DNA of 14,653 nt from Dehalococcoidia bacterium UBA5760 (GTDB lineage: Bacteria; Chloroflexota; Dehalococcoidia; Dehalococcoidales; UBA5760), in the NCBI GenBank assembly GCA_002418895.1, contig DIFA01000003.1, positions 1 through 14,653 on the forward strand, given 5' to 3'. Positions within the stretch are counted from its first letter, which is position 1; the number at the start of each line of letters is the position of its first letter. Of this stretch, positions 6,556-12,714 are shown one piece after another. Position numbers and translations under genes: made by a program. The notes beneath the pieces were generated by a model that worked only from the letters and a program-made list of their open reading frames with translations, made no database searches and was not told where the DNA came from.

Positions 6556-7743
6556 CTACTTCACCACCACGCAAGGAGACCTGGAGATAACCTCCTCGTT
6601 TAGCTCAAGGCCCAGCCCCGGTAGATCCGGAGTAGTGTACCGGCCGTTCACCGGCTGGTAATCCTGGAGGCAGTATTCCCGGTTTGCCCGCTTCAAAGCG
6701 AAGGTATGGTGCTCATGAATCTGGAAGTTCGGGATGACCGCTTCCAGTTGCAGGGCTGCCGCGGTCGTAATGGGACTGCCGCAGGTGTGAATCTGGACGG
6801 TAATGTCATAGGTATGGGCGTAATCACAGATCTTCTTACCCTCGGTGATGCCACCCACCAGACAAAGGTCCGGCTGAATCATATCCAGTATCTGCTTCTC
6901 GAAATACTGGCGGTAACCCCAGCGGGTGTAAAGGCGCTCGCCGGCGGCCATCGGTATTTTAACGTTATGGGCGACCTTAGCCTGCAGATCGACATTGCAG
7001 TAGTTCACAGCTTCTTCATAGCACATGCAGTGGAATTCCTCCCAGACTCTGCCCATCTGAATGGCGCTGGTAACGTTAGGAAGTCCGTGTAATTCCAAAA
7101 TGATATCGACATCTTCACCAACCGCTTCACGAACCGCCTTGATTCTCCGGTAGAGCATACGGATGGTATCATTGGTCAGGATTTTGTTCAGGTTAAACAC
7201 AGGCTGGCCATGCTCATCGGCCATAACAGGGTCAATTTTGACACAATCATAACCTTCGGCCACAGCAATTCTGGCCGCCTCGGCATACTCCTCAGGTTGA
7301 GAGAGCAGCATAACCTTTTCGTAGTCCCAGCCGAATTGGATCTGGCTGGCATAGGCCCGCAGGCTTTCGTTAGTCTTGCCCCCGAGCAACTGATAAATAG
7401 GTTGATTCATGGCCTTACCCCTGATATCCCAGCAGGCGATATCGATAGCACTCATACCGCCATAAACCACAGGACCGCCACCCTGAGCCCAGAAGGTTTT
7501 GCGGAACATATCTTCCCATATCTTTTCCGTTCTCATAGGGTCAGCGCCAATCAGGAAACTCTCGGCAAGATTCTTTACATATCCTGCGCCACCCGAATGG
7601 CCGATGGCAAAAGCCAGGCCGACTTCCCCCAGGCCACTGATACCCTCGTCAGTATTGATACGGATGATGACAGGATGCCAGGTAGGCCATTTGGGCTTCA
7701 AACTGCTATTGGTGTCCCATATCTCCACACTGGTAATTTTCAA
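6556..7743 (-). CDS. Mandelate racemase/muconate lactonizing enzyme family (galactonate dehydratase-like)
   Basis: This 395-residue enolase-superfamily enzyme has the N-terminal capping domain (1-125) and the modified TIM barrel. K169-I-D171 lies on the second barrel strand; the metal ligands are Glu217 with His219 (LELHG), Glu243/244 (YEEAV) and Glu269 (AAGER). His319 (QIHTCGSP) is at the catalytic His position and Glu345 (HEHH) follows. The pairing of an acid-x-His on strand 3 with a late His is the pattern of sugar-acid dehydratases such as D-galactonate or mannonate dehydratase. These enzymes convert aldonic acids to 2-keto-3-deoxy acids; the substrate here is not determined. The start is TTG at 7743, with AAGGGAG about 9 bases upstream and an in-frame stop shortly above; there is no ATG alternative. 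It lies 133 bases downstream of the TRAP binding-protein gene on the same strand, with its own likely promoter. Confidence 0.88.
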   Translation of the reverse strand: MKITSVEIWDTNSSLKPKWPTWHPVIIRINTDEGISGLGEVGLAFAIGHSGGAGYVKNLAESFLIGADPMRTEKIWEDMFRKTFWAQGGGPVVYGGMSAIDIACWDIRGKAMNQPIYQLLGGKTNESLRAYASQIQFGWDYEKVMLLSQPEEYAEAARIAVAEGYDCVKIDPVMADEHGQPVFNLNKILTNDTIRMLYRRIKAVREAVGEDVDIILELHGLPNVTSAIQMGRVWEEFHCMCYEEAVNYCNVDLQAKVAHNVKIPMAAGERLYTRWGYRQYFEKQILDMIQPDLCLVGGITEGKKICDYAHTYDITVQIHTCGSPITTAAALQLEAVIPNFQIHEHHTFALKRANREYCLQDYQPVNGRYTTPDLPGLGLELNEEVISRSPCVVVK

Positions 7744-7847
7744 ACTACTTACTCCCTTCTTTCTCTTCTACTAAACTCTATTTCGTGAACACAACCAAAG
7801 GCACAGGCATCATATTTTATTCAGCAGCCTTTGTCTCACGTAAGTAT

Positions 7848-7876
7848 ATTATATGTATTAATTAGTCAGACCACAA
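7848..7876 (-). promoter_or_regulatory. Candidate promoter for the dehydratase-like gene
   Basis: On the minus strand, TTGTGG (7876-7871) and a perfect TATAAT (7853-7848) are separated by 17 bases, directly after the stop codon of the TRAP gene. Transcription would start near 7841, giving a leader of about 98 bases. That leader contains a 7-bp stem, CAAAGGC / GCCTTTG (7796-7802 and 7827-7833), with a 24-base loop. The -35 match is only three of six. Confidence 0.4.
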
Positions 7877-8998
7877 TTAATGCCCGTACCAGTTTGCTTC
7901 TTCCACTTCAGTACGGAAGTCCTTGATTATCTGAACTGCCTGGGCGCATAGGGTATTCCTTTGCGCCACGATGTCCAAGTAATCCATGCCATATCCCCGC
8001 AGCACCTCAATATCTTCCTCGGGAAGGTAACAGATTTCCTTGAAGGAGCCATCGGTGCGGTACTTATATTCGCCATGGGCCCTTACCGTCTCACACCAAA
8101 GATCGAGGTGCGTAACTCCCTCTTTAATAATCTGGCGAATGTCGTCGGGCATGGAGGCCCAAACATCAGGGTTAATCAGGAATTGAGCACTACAGACGTC
8201 AACAAAGGGCGGGTCCCAAAGGTATGGAGCAACCTCGTTATTACCAAACTGTACAATCTCATCGGCACCGGACCAGCCAAACCCGTCCATAGCACCGGTC
8301 TGGATGGCCAGGTAGACATCCGCGGGAGGAGTAGGCATACAGGCAACACCGACCTGCTCGTAAGGGTAGGCGTGCTCAGCCAGGAGCTGTATTCTCTGTC
8401 CCTTCATATCCTCAAGAGAATAAGCCGGTTTTGATGAACAAATCTCTATAGGGTCGTGCAACGAAGGGCCTAAATATACCAAGTCCAGTTCTTCATAGGA
8501 TTGGCGAAAGATGTCCATCAAGCCGCGGTGGTAGAGTAATACCCTGAACTCTATCGCATTCTTAGTTGCGAACGGGGCACCGCATTCGATTGTCCTTGTT
8601 TCGGTAGCTGTACCCATAAGGGGATACCACATTAACATATCAATAGTACCAGCCTGGAGAGCAGGTATCTCTTCCTCGGAGGGCATAATCTGACCGCCGG
8701 CATACCAGTCGAAGGTGAGCCGACCGCCACTCATTTTGGTCATTATTTCACAACCCTGTTCAATAGTGTCTCTCTGTACCATGGATGCGCCCTGCGGTGA
8801 GATACCTCTCAGATGCCAGGTCTGTCCTTCAACACCCGGTTCAGGCGTTGGTGTTGGTGTCGGTATTGGTGTCGGCGTTGGTTCAGGTGTTGGTGTCGGC
8901 GTTGTCTTTGTGCAGCCGCTTATCATCGGGATGCTGACTGCGAGTACCGCTACCAGACTAACACCGGCGATTAACTTTAGTAGTACTTTTCTATTCAC
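7877..8998 (-). CDS. TRAP transporter solute-binding lipoprotein (DctP family)
   Basis: The 373-residue precursor has a basic N-terminus, a hydrophobic segment (6-24) and the lipobox ISG-C29, so the mature protein is a lipid-anchored extracytoplasmic binding protein. Residues 33-54 form a Thr/Pro/Glu linker. The DctP fold follows, with GGRLTFDWYAGGQIMPSEEEI (91-111), ALQAGTIDMLMW, DMKGQRIQLL (197-206) and YLAIQTGAMDGFGW. TRAP binding proteins deliver organic acids to a DctQ/DctM permease; no permease gene is in the window. In the segment that usually reads KGxKxR, the carboxylate-binding Arg position appears to be Gln204. The start is GTG with AAGGAG 7 bases upstream, shortly after a 12-codon leader ORF. 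Pairing with the sugar-acid dehydratase-like gene downstream suggests a sugar-acid substrate. Length is normal apart from the linker. Confidence 0.9.
   Translation of the reverse strand: MNRKVLLKLIAGVSLVAVLAVSIPMISGCTKTTPTPTPEPTPTPIPTPTPTPEPGVEGQTWHLRGISPQGASMVQRDTIEQGCEIMTKMSGGRLTFDWYAGGQIMPSEEEIPALQAGTIDMLMWYPLMGTATETRTIECGAPFATKNAIEFRVLLYHRGLMDIFRQSYEELDLVYLGPSLHDPIEICSSKPAYSLEDMKGQRIQLLAEHAYPYEQVGVACMPTPPADVYLAIQTGAMDGFGWSGADEIVQFGNNEVAPYLWDPPFVDVCSAQFLINPDVWASMPDDIRQIIKEGVTHLDLWCETVRAHGEYKYRTDGSFKEICYLPEEDIEVLRGYGMDYLDIVAQRNTLCAQAVQIIKDFRTEVEEANWYGH
8837..8902. repeat. Hexanucleotide-type repeat encoding the Thr-Pro linker
   Basis: This stretch is built from degenerate six-base units (GGTGTT/GGTGTC and variants on the plus strand), each encoding one Thr-Pro, Ile-Pro or Glu-Pro dipeptide of the lipoprotein's flexible stalk between the lipidated Cys and the binding domain. 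Units are in multiples of three, so slippage would change stalk length without a frameshift. The opposite strand encodes a Gly-Val run that is an artefact of the repeat. Confidence 0.8.
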
Positions 8999-9024
8999 AT
9001 TAAGACTCCTTCAAAATTTGTTTC

Positions 9025-9063
9025 CTAAAGCGTGGCTTTAACGCTTTCAACTTTACATTTCAT
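9025..9063 (-). CDS. 12-codon leader ORF upstream of the TRAP lipoprotein gene
   Basis: On the minus strand AAGGAGGG (9074-9067), the best ribosome site in the window, is followed after ATA by an ATG. This opens a frame encoding MKCKVESVKATL and ends in TAG at 9025. The stop is 26 bases before the GTG of the lipoprotein gene, in a different frame. The leader's second half, including the stop, lies in a 7-bp hairpin. This is the layout of translational attenuators and leader peptides, but no codon run (for example repeated Leu, Ile or Trp codons) points to an amino-acid signal. It may be chance, but so strong a ribosome site without a gene is unusual. Confidence 0.4.
   Translation of the reverse strand: MKCKVESVKATL
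9027..9047 (-). promoter_or_regulatory. Hairpin over the 3' half of the leader ORF
   Basis: AAAGCGT (9027-9033) and ACGCTTT (9041-9047) form a perfect 7-bp stem with a 7-base loop. In the minus-strand transcript it covers codons 6 to 12 and touches the stop of the leader ORF, ending 28 bases upstream of the GTG start of the TRAP gene. A ribosome translating or stalled in the leader would open it. Confidence 0.5.
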
Positions 9064-9112
9064 TATCCCTCCTTCTCGATAATACTTTTGATTATCTGAA
9101 ATCCAACATCAC

Positions 9113-9154
9113 GTTACAGCTGCCAGGTATGTTCCAATACCTGGCAGCTGTAAC
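9113..9154. repeat. Perfect 18-bp-arm inverted repeat (hairpin)
   Basis: GTTACAGCTGCCAGGTAT (9113-9130) and its exact reverse complement (9137-9154) flank the 6-base loop GTTCCA. The stem is long and fully paired, but no T-run follows on either strand. The flanking genes are transcribed away from it, so it cannot be the terminator of an annotated gene. It lies about 39 bases upstream of the leader ORF's ribosome site on the minus strand. It could be a large operator, a structured leader or small RNA, or a mobile palindromic repeat. Confidence 0.95.
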
Positions 9155-9383
9155 ATTAGTAAGAAGATTCATCTTGAAGCACGCCCACTTCTTGACTATC
9201 TAGCATGATAAAAGATAGTGGCTAGAAGAATCATCCAGTAAAATGTGTATTTATATGGAGAGTACTAGTGGTTTTAGCAAGACCATAGAGAGCAGGGCAT
9301 AATGGTAATTTTCTACCACGATCAACAAGATTCATTATTACAAACCATATGAATACTTCATGCGTATTACATGAGTGTTGTTA

Positions 9384-9412
9384 TTGAATATTTGGACATT
9401 CTAGTTTATAGT
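9384..9412 (+). promoter_or_regulatory. Candidate sigma-70 promoter of the two-component operon
   Basis: TTGAAT (9384-9389, four of six to the -35 consensus) and TATAGT (9407-9412, five of six to the -10) are separated by exactly 17 bases. Transcription would begin near 9419, about 72 bases before the response regulator ATG. Confidence 0.45.
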
Positions 9413-9490
9413 GATGATGTTGGAAACGGGATGGTTTTACCAAGCATATTTCAGACACTACTTTAATTGTATTCTCTACGGAATATCATT

Positions 9491-10165
9491 ATGAAAAAGA
9501 TTAGGGTCATGATAGCTGATGACCACCGTCTGTTTAGCGAGGGGATGCGACAACTCATTAACACTGAGTTAGATATGGAGTGCATAGCCTCAGCTAAAGA
9601 CGGGGAAGAAGCTATTGAGATGGCTGGTAATATTAATCCTGACGTTGTTTTGCTTGACATCGCAATGCCTAAAAAAAATGGGATTGAAGCTGCCAAAGAG
9701 ATATCAAAGATTTTCCCAAACATTGCTATAATCGTCCTTACCGCCTACAAAAATGATCAATACGTTTTTTCATCTATTGATGCCGGCGTCTCCGGGTATC
9801 TTTTAAAAGACTCGGATCCTACCGACTTACTTAATGCTATCCGATTAGTCTATTCTGGCAAGAGTGTATTTAACCTTGAAGTCACCCGTAAATGCGTACG
9901 CCGAACAGCTAGTAACGAATATTCGAGCCTTAAAGGGAATGACGAGTTACATATCAGAGAGATAGAGGTGCTGAAGTTAGTGGCTAAAGGAATGAGCAAT
10001 AAAGAAATCTCTAAAGCACTGTATATTAGTGAGCACACGGTTAGTAGTCATCTGGTTAAGATATTCAGAAAACTGGGAGTTAGTTCCCGCACCGAAGCGG
10101 CATTATATGCCATCAAGAAAGGATGGGTTAATGTTAACGAATCAGGCATTGTATTGGATGACTAG
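9491..10165 (+). CDS. NarL/FixJ-family response regulator
   Basis: The 224-residue regulator has an N-terminal receiver domain (1-120) with the acidic pair Asp10-Asp11, phospho-acceptor Asp56 (VVLLDIAMP), Thr84 and Lys106 (YLLKD), all catalytic positions intact. After a linker comes a LuxR-type helix-turn-helix (about 153-215: REIEVLKLVAKGMSNKEISK, then SEHTVSSHLVKIFRKLGV). Phosphorylation at Asp56 should promote dimerisation and binding to target promoters. The ATG at 9491 is preferred because MKKIRVMIADDH is the family's normal N-terminus; a TTG eight codons upstream is possible, and the ribosome site is weak in both cases. The cognate kinase gene follows after 135 bases, and the divergent TRAP/dehydratase genes are candidate targets. 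Confidence 0.95.
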   Translation: MKKIRVMIADDHRLFSEGMRQLINTELDMECIASAKDGEEAIEMAGNINPDVVLLDIAMPKKNGIEAAKEISKIFPNIAIIVLTAYKNDQYVFSSIDAGVSGYLLKDSDPTDLLNAIRLVYSGKSVFNLEVTRKCVRRTASNEYSSLKGNDELHIREIEVLKLVAKGMSNKEISKALYISEHTVSSHLVKIFRKLGVSSRTEAALYAIKKGWVNVNESGIVLDD

Positions 10166-10300
10166 ATTTAACAATCGTATTTAATGTATGTATCCTATGA
10201 TTTCGAACGAAGTTTAAGTCACATAATACTTTATTTCCAGGTTGATCGTTATCAGGGTTAAGTTAACAGAGTAACTGGTTAGTGCCAAATTTTTACTGAA

Positions 10301-12121
10301 ATGTCCACAGAAAAAAAGAACGAGCGCGAAAAGATTGAGGAAGCCTTACGTCTCTCCGAAGAGAAGTTTTCCAAGGCTTTCTATTCCAACCCTGAGCCAA
10401 TGGCCATCAGTACCCTGAACGAGGGCAGATATATTGAGATTAATGATATCCACCTTCGTATTCTGGGCTATAGACGGGAAGAGGTTATTGGCCGTACCGG
10501 ATTTGAGATAGGATTCTGGCCACATCCGGATGATCGTAATAGAATGATCCGTCCACTGGAAAAGGACGGATTTGTAAGAGACCTCGAAATCTCTTTTAAA
10601 TCGAAATCAGGCGGACTCCGCTCCGGTTTAATGTCAGCAGACTTAATAGAAATCGCTGGCGAACCCTGTATAATACTCACAATAAGAGATATTACCGAGC
10701 ACAAAAAGATTGAGGAAGCCTTACGTCTCTCCGAAGAGAAGTTTTCCAAGGCTTTCTATTCCAACCCCGGGTCAATGGCCATCAGCACCCTGAACGAGGG
10801 CAGGTATATTGAGATCAATGATATCCACCTTCGTATTCTGGGCTACAGACGGGAAGAGGTTATTGGCCGTACCGGATTTGAAATAGGATTCTGGCCACAT
10901 CCAGATGATCGTAATAGAATGATCCGGCCACTGGAAAAGAACGGCTTTGTCAGAGACCTCGAAATCTCTTTTAAATCGAAATCAGGCGGACTCCGCTCCG
11001 GTTTAATGTCGGCAGACTTAATAGAAATCAGCGGTGAATCATGCATAATACTCACAATCAGGGACATTACCGAGCACAAAAGGGTTCAAGAAGCCCTAAG
11101 AGAGAGTCAAGAATTCAGTTCAATATTATTGAATCATTCTCCAAATCCCATAATAGTCATTAACGAAGACACATCTATCAGGTACACTAATCCAGCGCTA
11201 GAACGCATGACAGGATTTTCTGCTTCCGAGCTTATCGGTAGAAGTGCTCCTTATCCCTGGTGGCCGGAGGAAACACGTGAAACAAATACTGCTTTTCTGC
11301 GTCGTAACCTGCAGAAAAGAGTAAGAGCTGTTGAACGTTTGTTTAAGAGGAAAAATGGTACCTGGATATGGGTTGAGACCACTGCTATTCCAGTAAGACA
11401 AGACGGGACTGATGGCTACTATCTAGAGAGCTGGAATGACATTACAGAGAGTAAAAAACTAAAGGAAAATCTGCAGTTATACGTAACGGAGATTACTAAA
11501 GCTCAAGAGGATGAGAGAAAACGTATCGCTCGTGAACTCCACGATGATACGGTTCAGTCCTTACTTACCCTCGGTATCAACATAGAGACTATTATCCGCA
11601 CTGAAAAATGGCTACCGTGGCCGTTGGTAGAACAACTCAGAAATCTTCAACGTACTACTAGAAACATAGCAGACGGAGTTAGACGCTTCAGCCATAACCT
11701 TCGACCTGATCTCCTAGATGAATTGGGGATGTCAGTCGCAATGGAAATGTTAGCTAAAGAATCCGAGCTAATAGGGGGTCCACATACTACGGTAATAAAA
11801 TCCGGCCCTGAGCGTAGGTTACCATCAGAACAAGAGGTATTGCTATTTCGTATTGTTCAAGAGGCGTTGAACAATGTTAAGAAACACTCTCAAGCAACAG
11901 AGGCCAAAATCGAACTGCATTTTACGAGAGATAAGGTTAAACTCTGTATAAGCGATAATGGCGTGGGTTTTGAGCCGCCTGAATTACTAGGCAACTTAGC
12001 TCGCATGGGGAAAATAGGTTTGGTCAGTATGCGTGAGAGAACACGATTACTCAACGGCAGTCTTCGAATTAGTTCGCATAAGGGAAAGGGTACAAAGATA
12101 GTCGTAGATTTCCCAGCATAA
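10301..12121 (+). CDS. PAS-domain sensor histidine kinase (HisKA_3/NarX type), cytoplasmic
   Basis: The 606-residue kinase has no membrane segment. Two almost identical PAS units (11-135 and 136-260) are followed by a third, diverged PAS (264-383, ending WNDITESKKLKEN). The dimerisation/phospho-acceptor domain reads DERKRIARELHDDTVQSLL with His414, followed by SHNLRPDLLDELGM. The ATPase domain has the N box EALNNVKKH (521-529), G1 DNGVGF (552-557) and G2 GKIGLVSMRERTRLL. This is the HPK7-type architecture that pairs with NarL regulators, and the regulator gene lies just upstream. The PAS domains probably sense a cytoplasmic ligand, redox state or bound cofactor; none can be assigned from sequence. 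The ATG at 10301 lacks a clear Shine-Dalgarno, so translation may depend on the upstream gene or an unusual initiation. Confidence 0.95.
   Translation: MSTEKKNEREKIEEALRLSEEKFSKAFYSNPEPMAISTLNEGRYIEINDIHLRILGYRREEVIGRTGFEIGFWPHPDDRNRMIRPLEKDGFVRDLEISFKSKSGGLRSGLMSADLIEIAGEPCIILTIRDITEHKKIEEALRLSEEKFSKAFYSNPGSMAISTLNEGRYIEINDIHLRILGYRREEVIGRTGFEIGFWPHPDDRNRMIRPLEKNGFVRDLEISFKSKSGGLRSGLMSADLIEISGESCIILTIRDITEHKRVQEALRESQEFSSILLNHSPNPIIVINEDTSIRYTNPALERMTGFSASELIGRSAPYPWWPEETRETNTAFLRRNLQKRVRAVERLFKRKNGTWIWVETTAIPVRQDGTDGYYLESWNDITESKKLKENLQLYVTEITKAQEDERKRIARELHDDTVQSLLTLGINIETIIRTEKWLPWPLVEQLRNLQRTTRNIADGVRRFSHNLRPDLLDELGMSVAMEMLAKESELIGGPHTTVIKSGPERRLPSEQEVLLFRIVQEALNNVKKHSQATEAKIELHFTRDKVKLCISDNGVGFEPPELLGNLARMGKIGLVSMRERTRLLNGSLRISSHKGKGTKIVVDFPA
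10331..11080 (+). repeat. Tandem 375-bp duplication of a PAS-encoding unit
   Basis: Unit 1 is 10331-10705 and unit 2 is 10706-11080, directly abutting and in frame (125 codons each). By eye they differ at about 24 of 375 bases and at 5 of 125 residues (Glu/Gly, Pro/Ser, Asp/Asn, Ala/Ser, Pro/Ser). The differences are scattered and mostly at third codon positions, and no bases separate the units. The third PAS is not part of this duplication. Confidence 0.95.
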
Positions 12122-12240
12122 AATCACTCTCAACTAATGATTTCCCCTAGTTTTCTAACATGAAAGCAGCGGTCACTAGCTAAATACTACACTTTAGTCA
12201 GTTCTTTATAGCGATGATGACCATTCAAACAAATCGTCAA

Positions 12241-12705
12241 TTAATTCAGGTTGAGCTCTTTCAGAACGAGGTTTACCACTATGGGCATAGCGTCCTTCAC
12301 TCTACCCGTCATTTCTTCGGTAACCATAGTGGCTTCCTCAGTGCCCACGGCGAAAGCAATGACCTCTTCCGGCATCCTCCCCGGGAAGAGTTTTTTCCCT
12401 ATTTCAATCGTGGTTGACAGGTTGAAGTGGTGTGGCGAGATAGCCGAGCGTGAAGGCTCGTAGACCTTCTCCGGCTTGAACCGGTAGACTTCACCCACCT
12501 TTTCTCTCTCAGTCAGGACAGCATCAATCACGATCAGCTTATCGTATCCTAGGATCAGATCCAACAGGTTCAACCCGTCTATGCCGACATCCCTGACATC
12601 AATATTATCGTTCTTAATCTTCCTGGCTAACTCCTGAGCGACACGCACTCCGATGCCATCATCTCCCAGGATTGAATTACCGATACCCAGCACCAGGGTC
12701 TTCAT
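12241..12705 (-). CDS. hoxW: NiFe hydrogenase maturation endopeptidase (HoxW/HyaD family)
   Basis: This 154-residue protease has the family signature VLGIGNSILGDDGIG (5-19). The three nickel-sensing residues are expected at Asp16, Asp61 (VIDAV) and His92/His93 (SPHHFNL), all present. The enzyme checks that nickel has been inserted into the hydrogenase large subunit and then cuts off its C-terminal tail. It begins 9 bases after the hoxH stop; its AAGGAG lies at the 3' end of hoxH, 13 bases from the ATG, so translation is probably coupled. The HoxW name is given by context with hoxYH; the family alone does not distinguish HoxW from HyaD or HycI. The 119-base spacer to the convergent kinase gene has only a weak CTAAA/TTTAG stem and no clear terminator. 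Confidence 0.92.
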   Translation of the reverse strand: MKTLVLGIGNSILGDDGIGVRVAQELARKIKNDNIDVRDVGIDGLNLLDLILGYDKLIVIDAVLTEREKVGEVYRFKPEKVYEPSRSAISPHHFNLSTTIEIGKKLFPGRMPEEVIAFAVGTEEATMVTEEMTGRVKDAMPIVVNLVLKELNLN

Positions 12706-12714
12706 CTGTTACTG

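Larger units (their letters stand above)
9064..9490. other. Long divergent spacer between TRAP gene leader and response regulator
   Basis: This stretch of about 430 bases has no gene in either direction. It contains the perfect hairpin at 9113-9154, overlapping shorter inverted repeats at 9195-9226 (ACTATC/GATAGT and TCTAGC/GCTAGA), the pair TCATG/CATGA near 9358-9375, a promoter for the response regulator at 9384-9412, and a direct repeat GGTTTTA[G/C]CAAG at 9270-9281 and 9433-9444. It is AT-rich between 9230 and 9490. No tRNA or known riboswitch fold was recognised. A NarL-type regulator could bind here to control both directions. Confidence 0.5.

Noticed and set aside
8715..9041. Plus-strand frame with a Gly-Val run
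   Set aside because: It is the complement of the Thr-Pro stalk repeat and signal peptide of the TRAP lipoprotein.
9113..9154. Hairpin considered as a CRISPR repeat or an insertion-sequence end
   Set aside because: There is a single copy in the window, no spacer array, and no transposase or cas gene nearby.
10468..11079. Two similar minus-strand frames of 93 and 78 codons inside the kinase gene
   Set aside because: Their similarity is explained by the PAS duplication on the coding strand; neither has an independent start signal.
12122..12240. Terminator for the convergent kinase and protease genes
   Set aside because: Only a 5-bp CTAAA/TTTAG stem without a T-run could be found.
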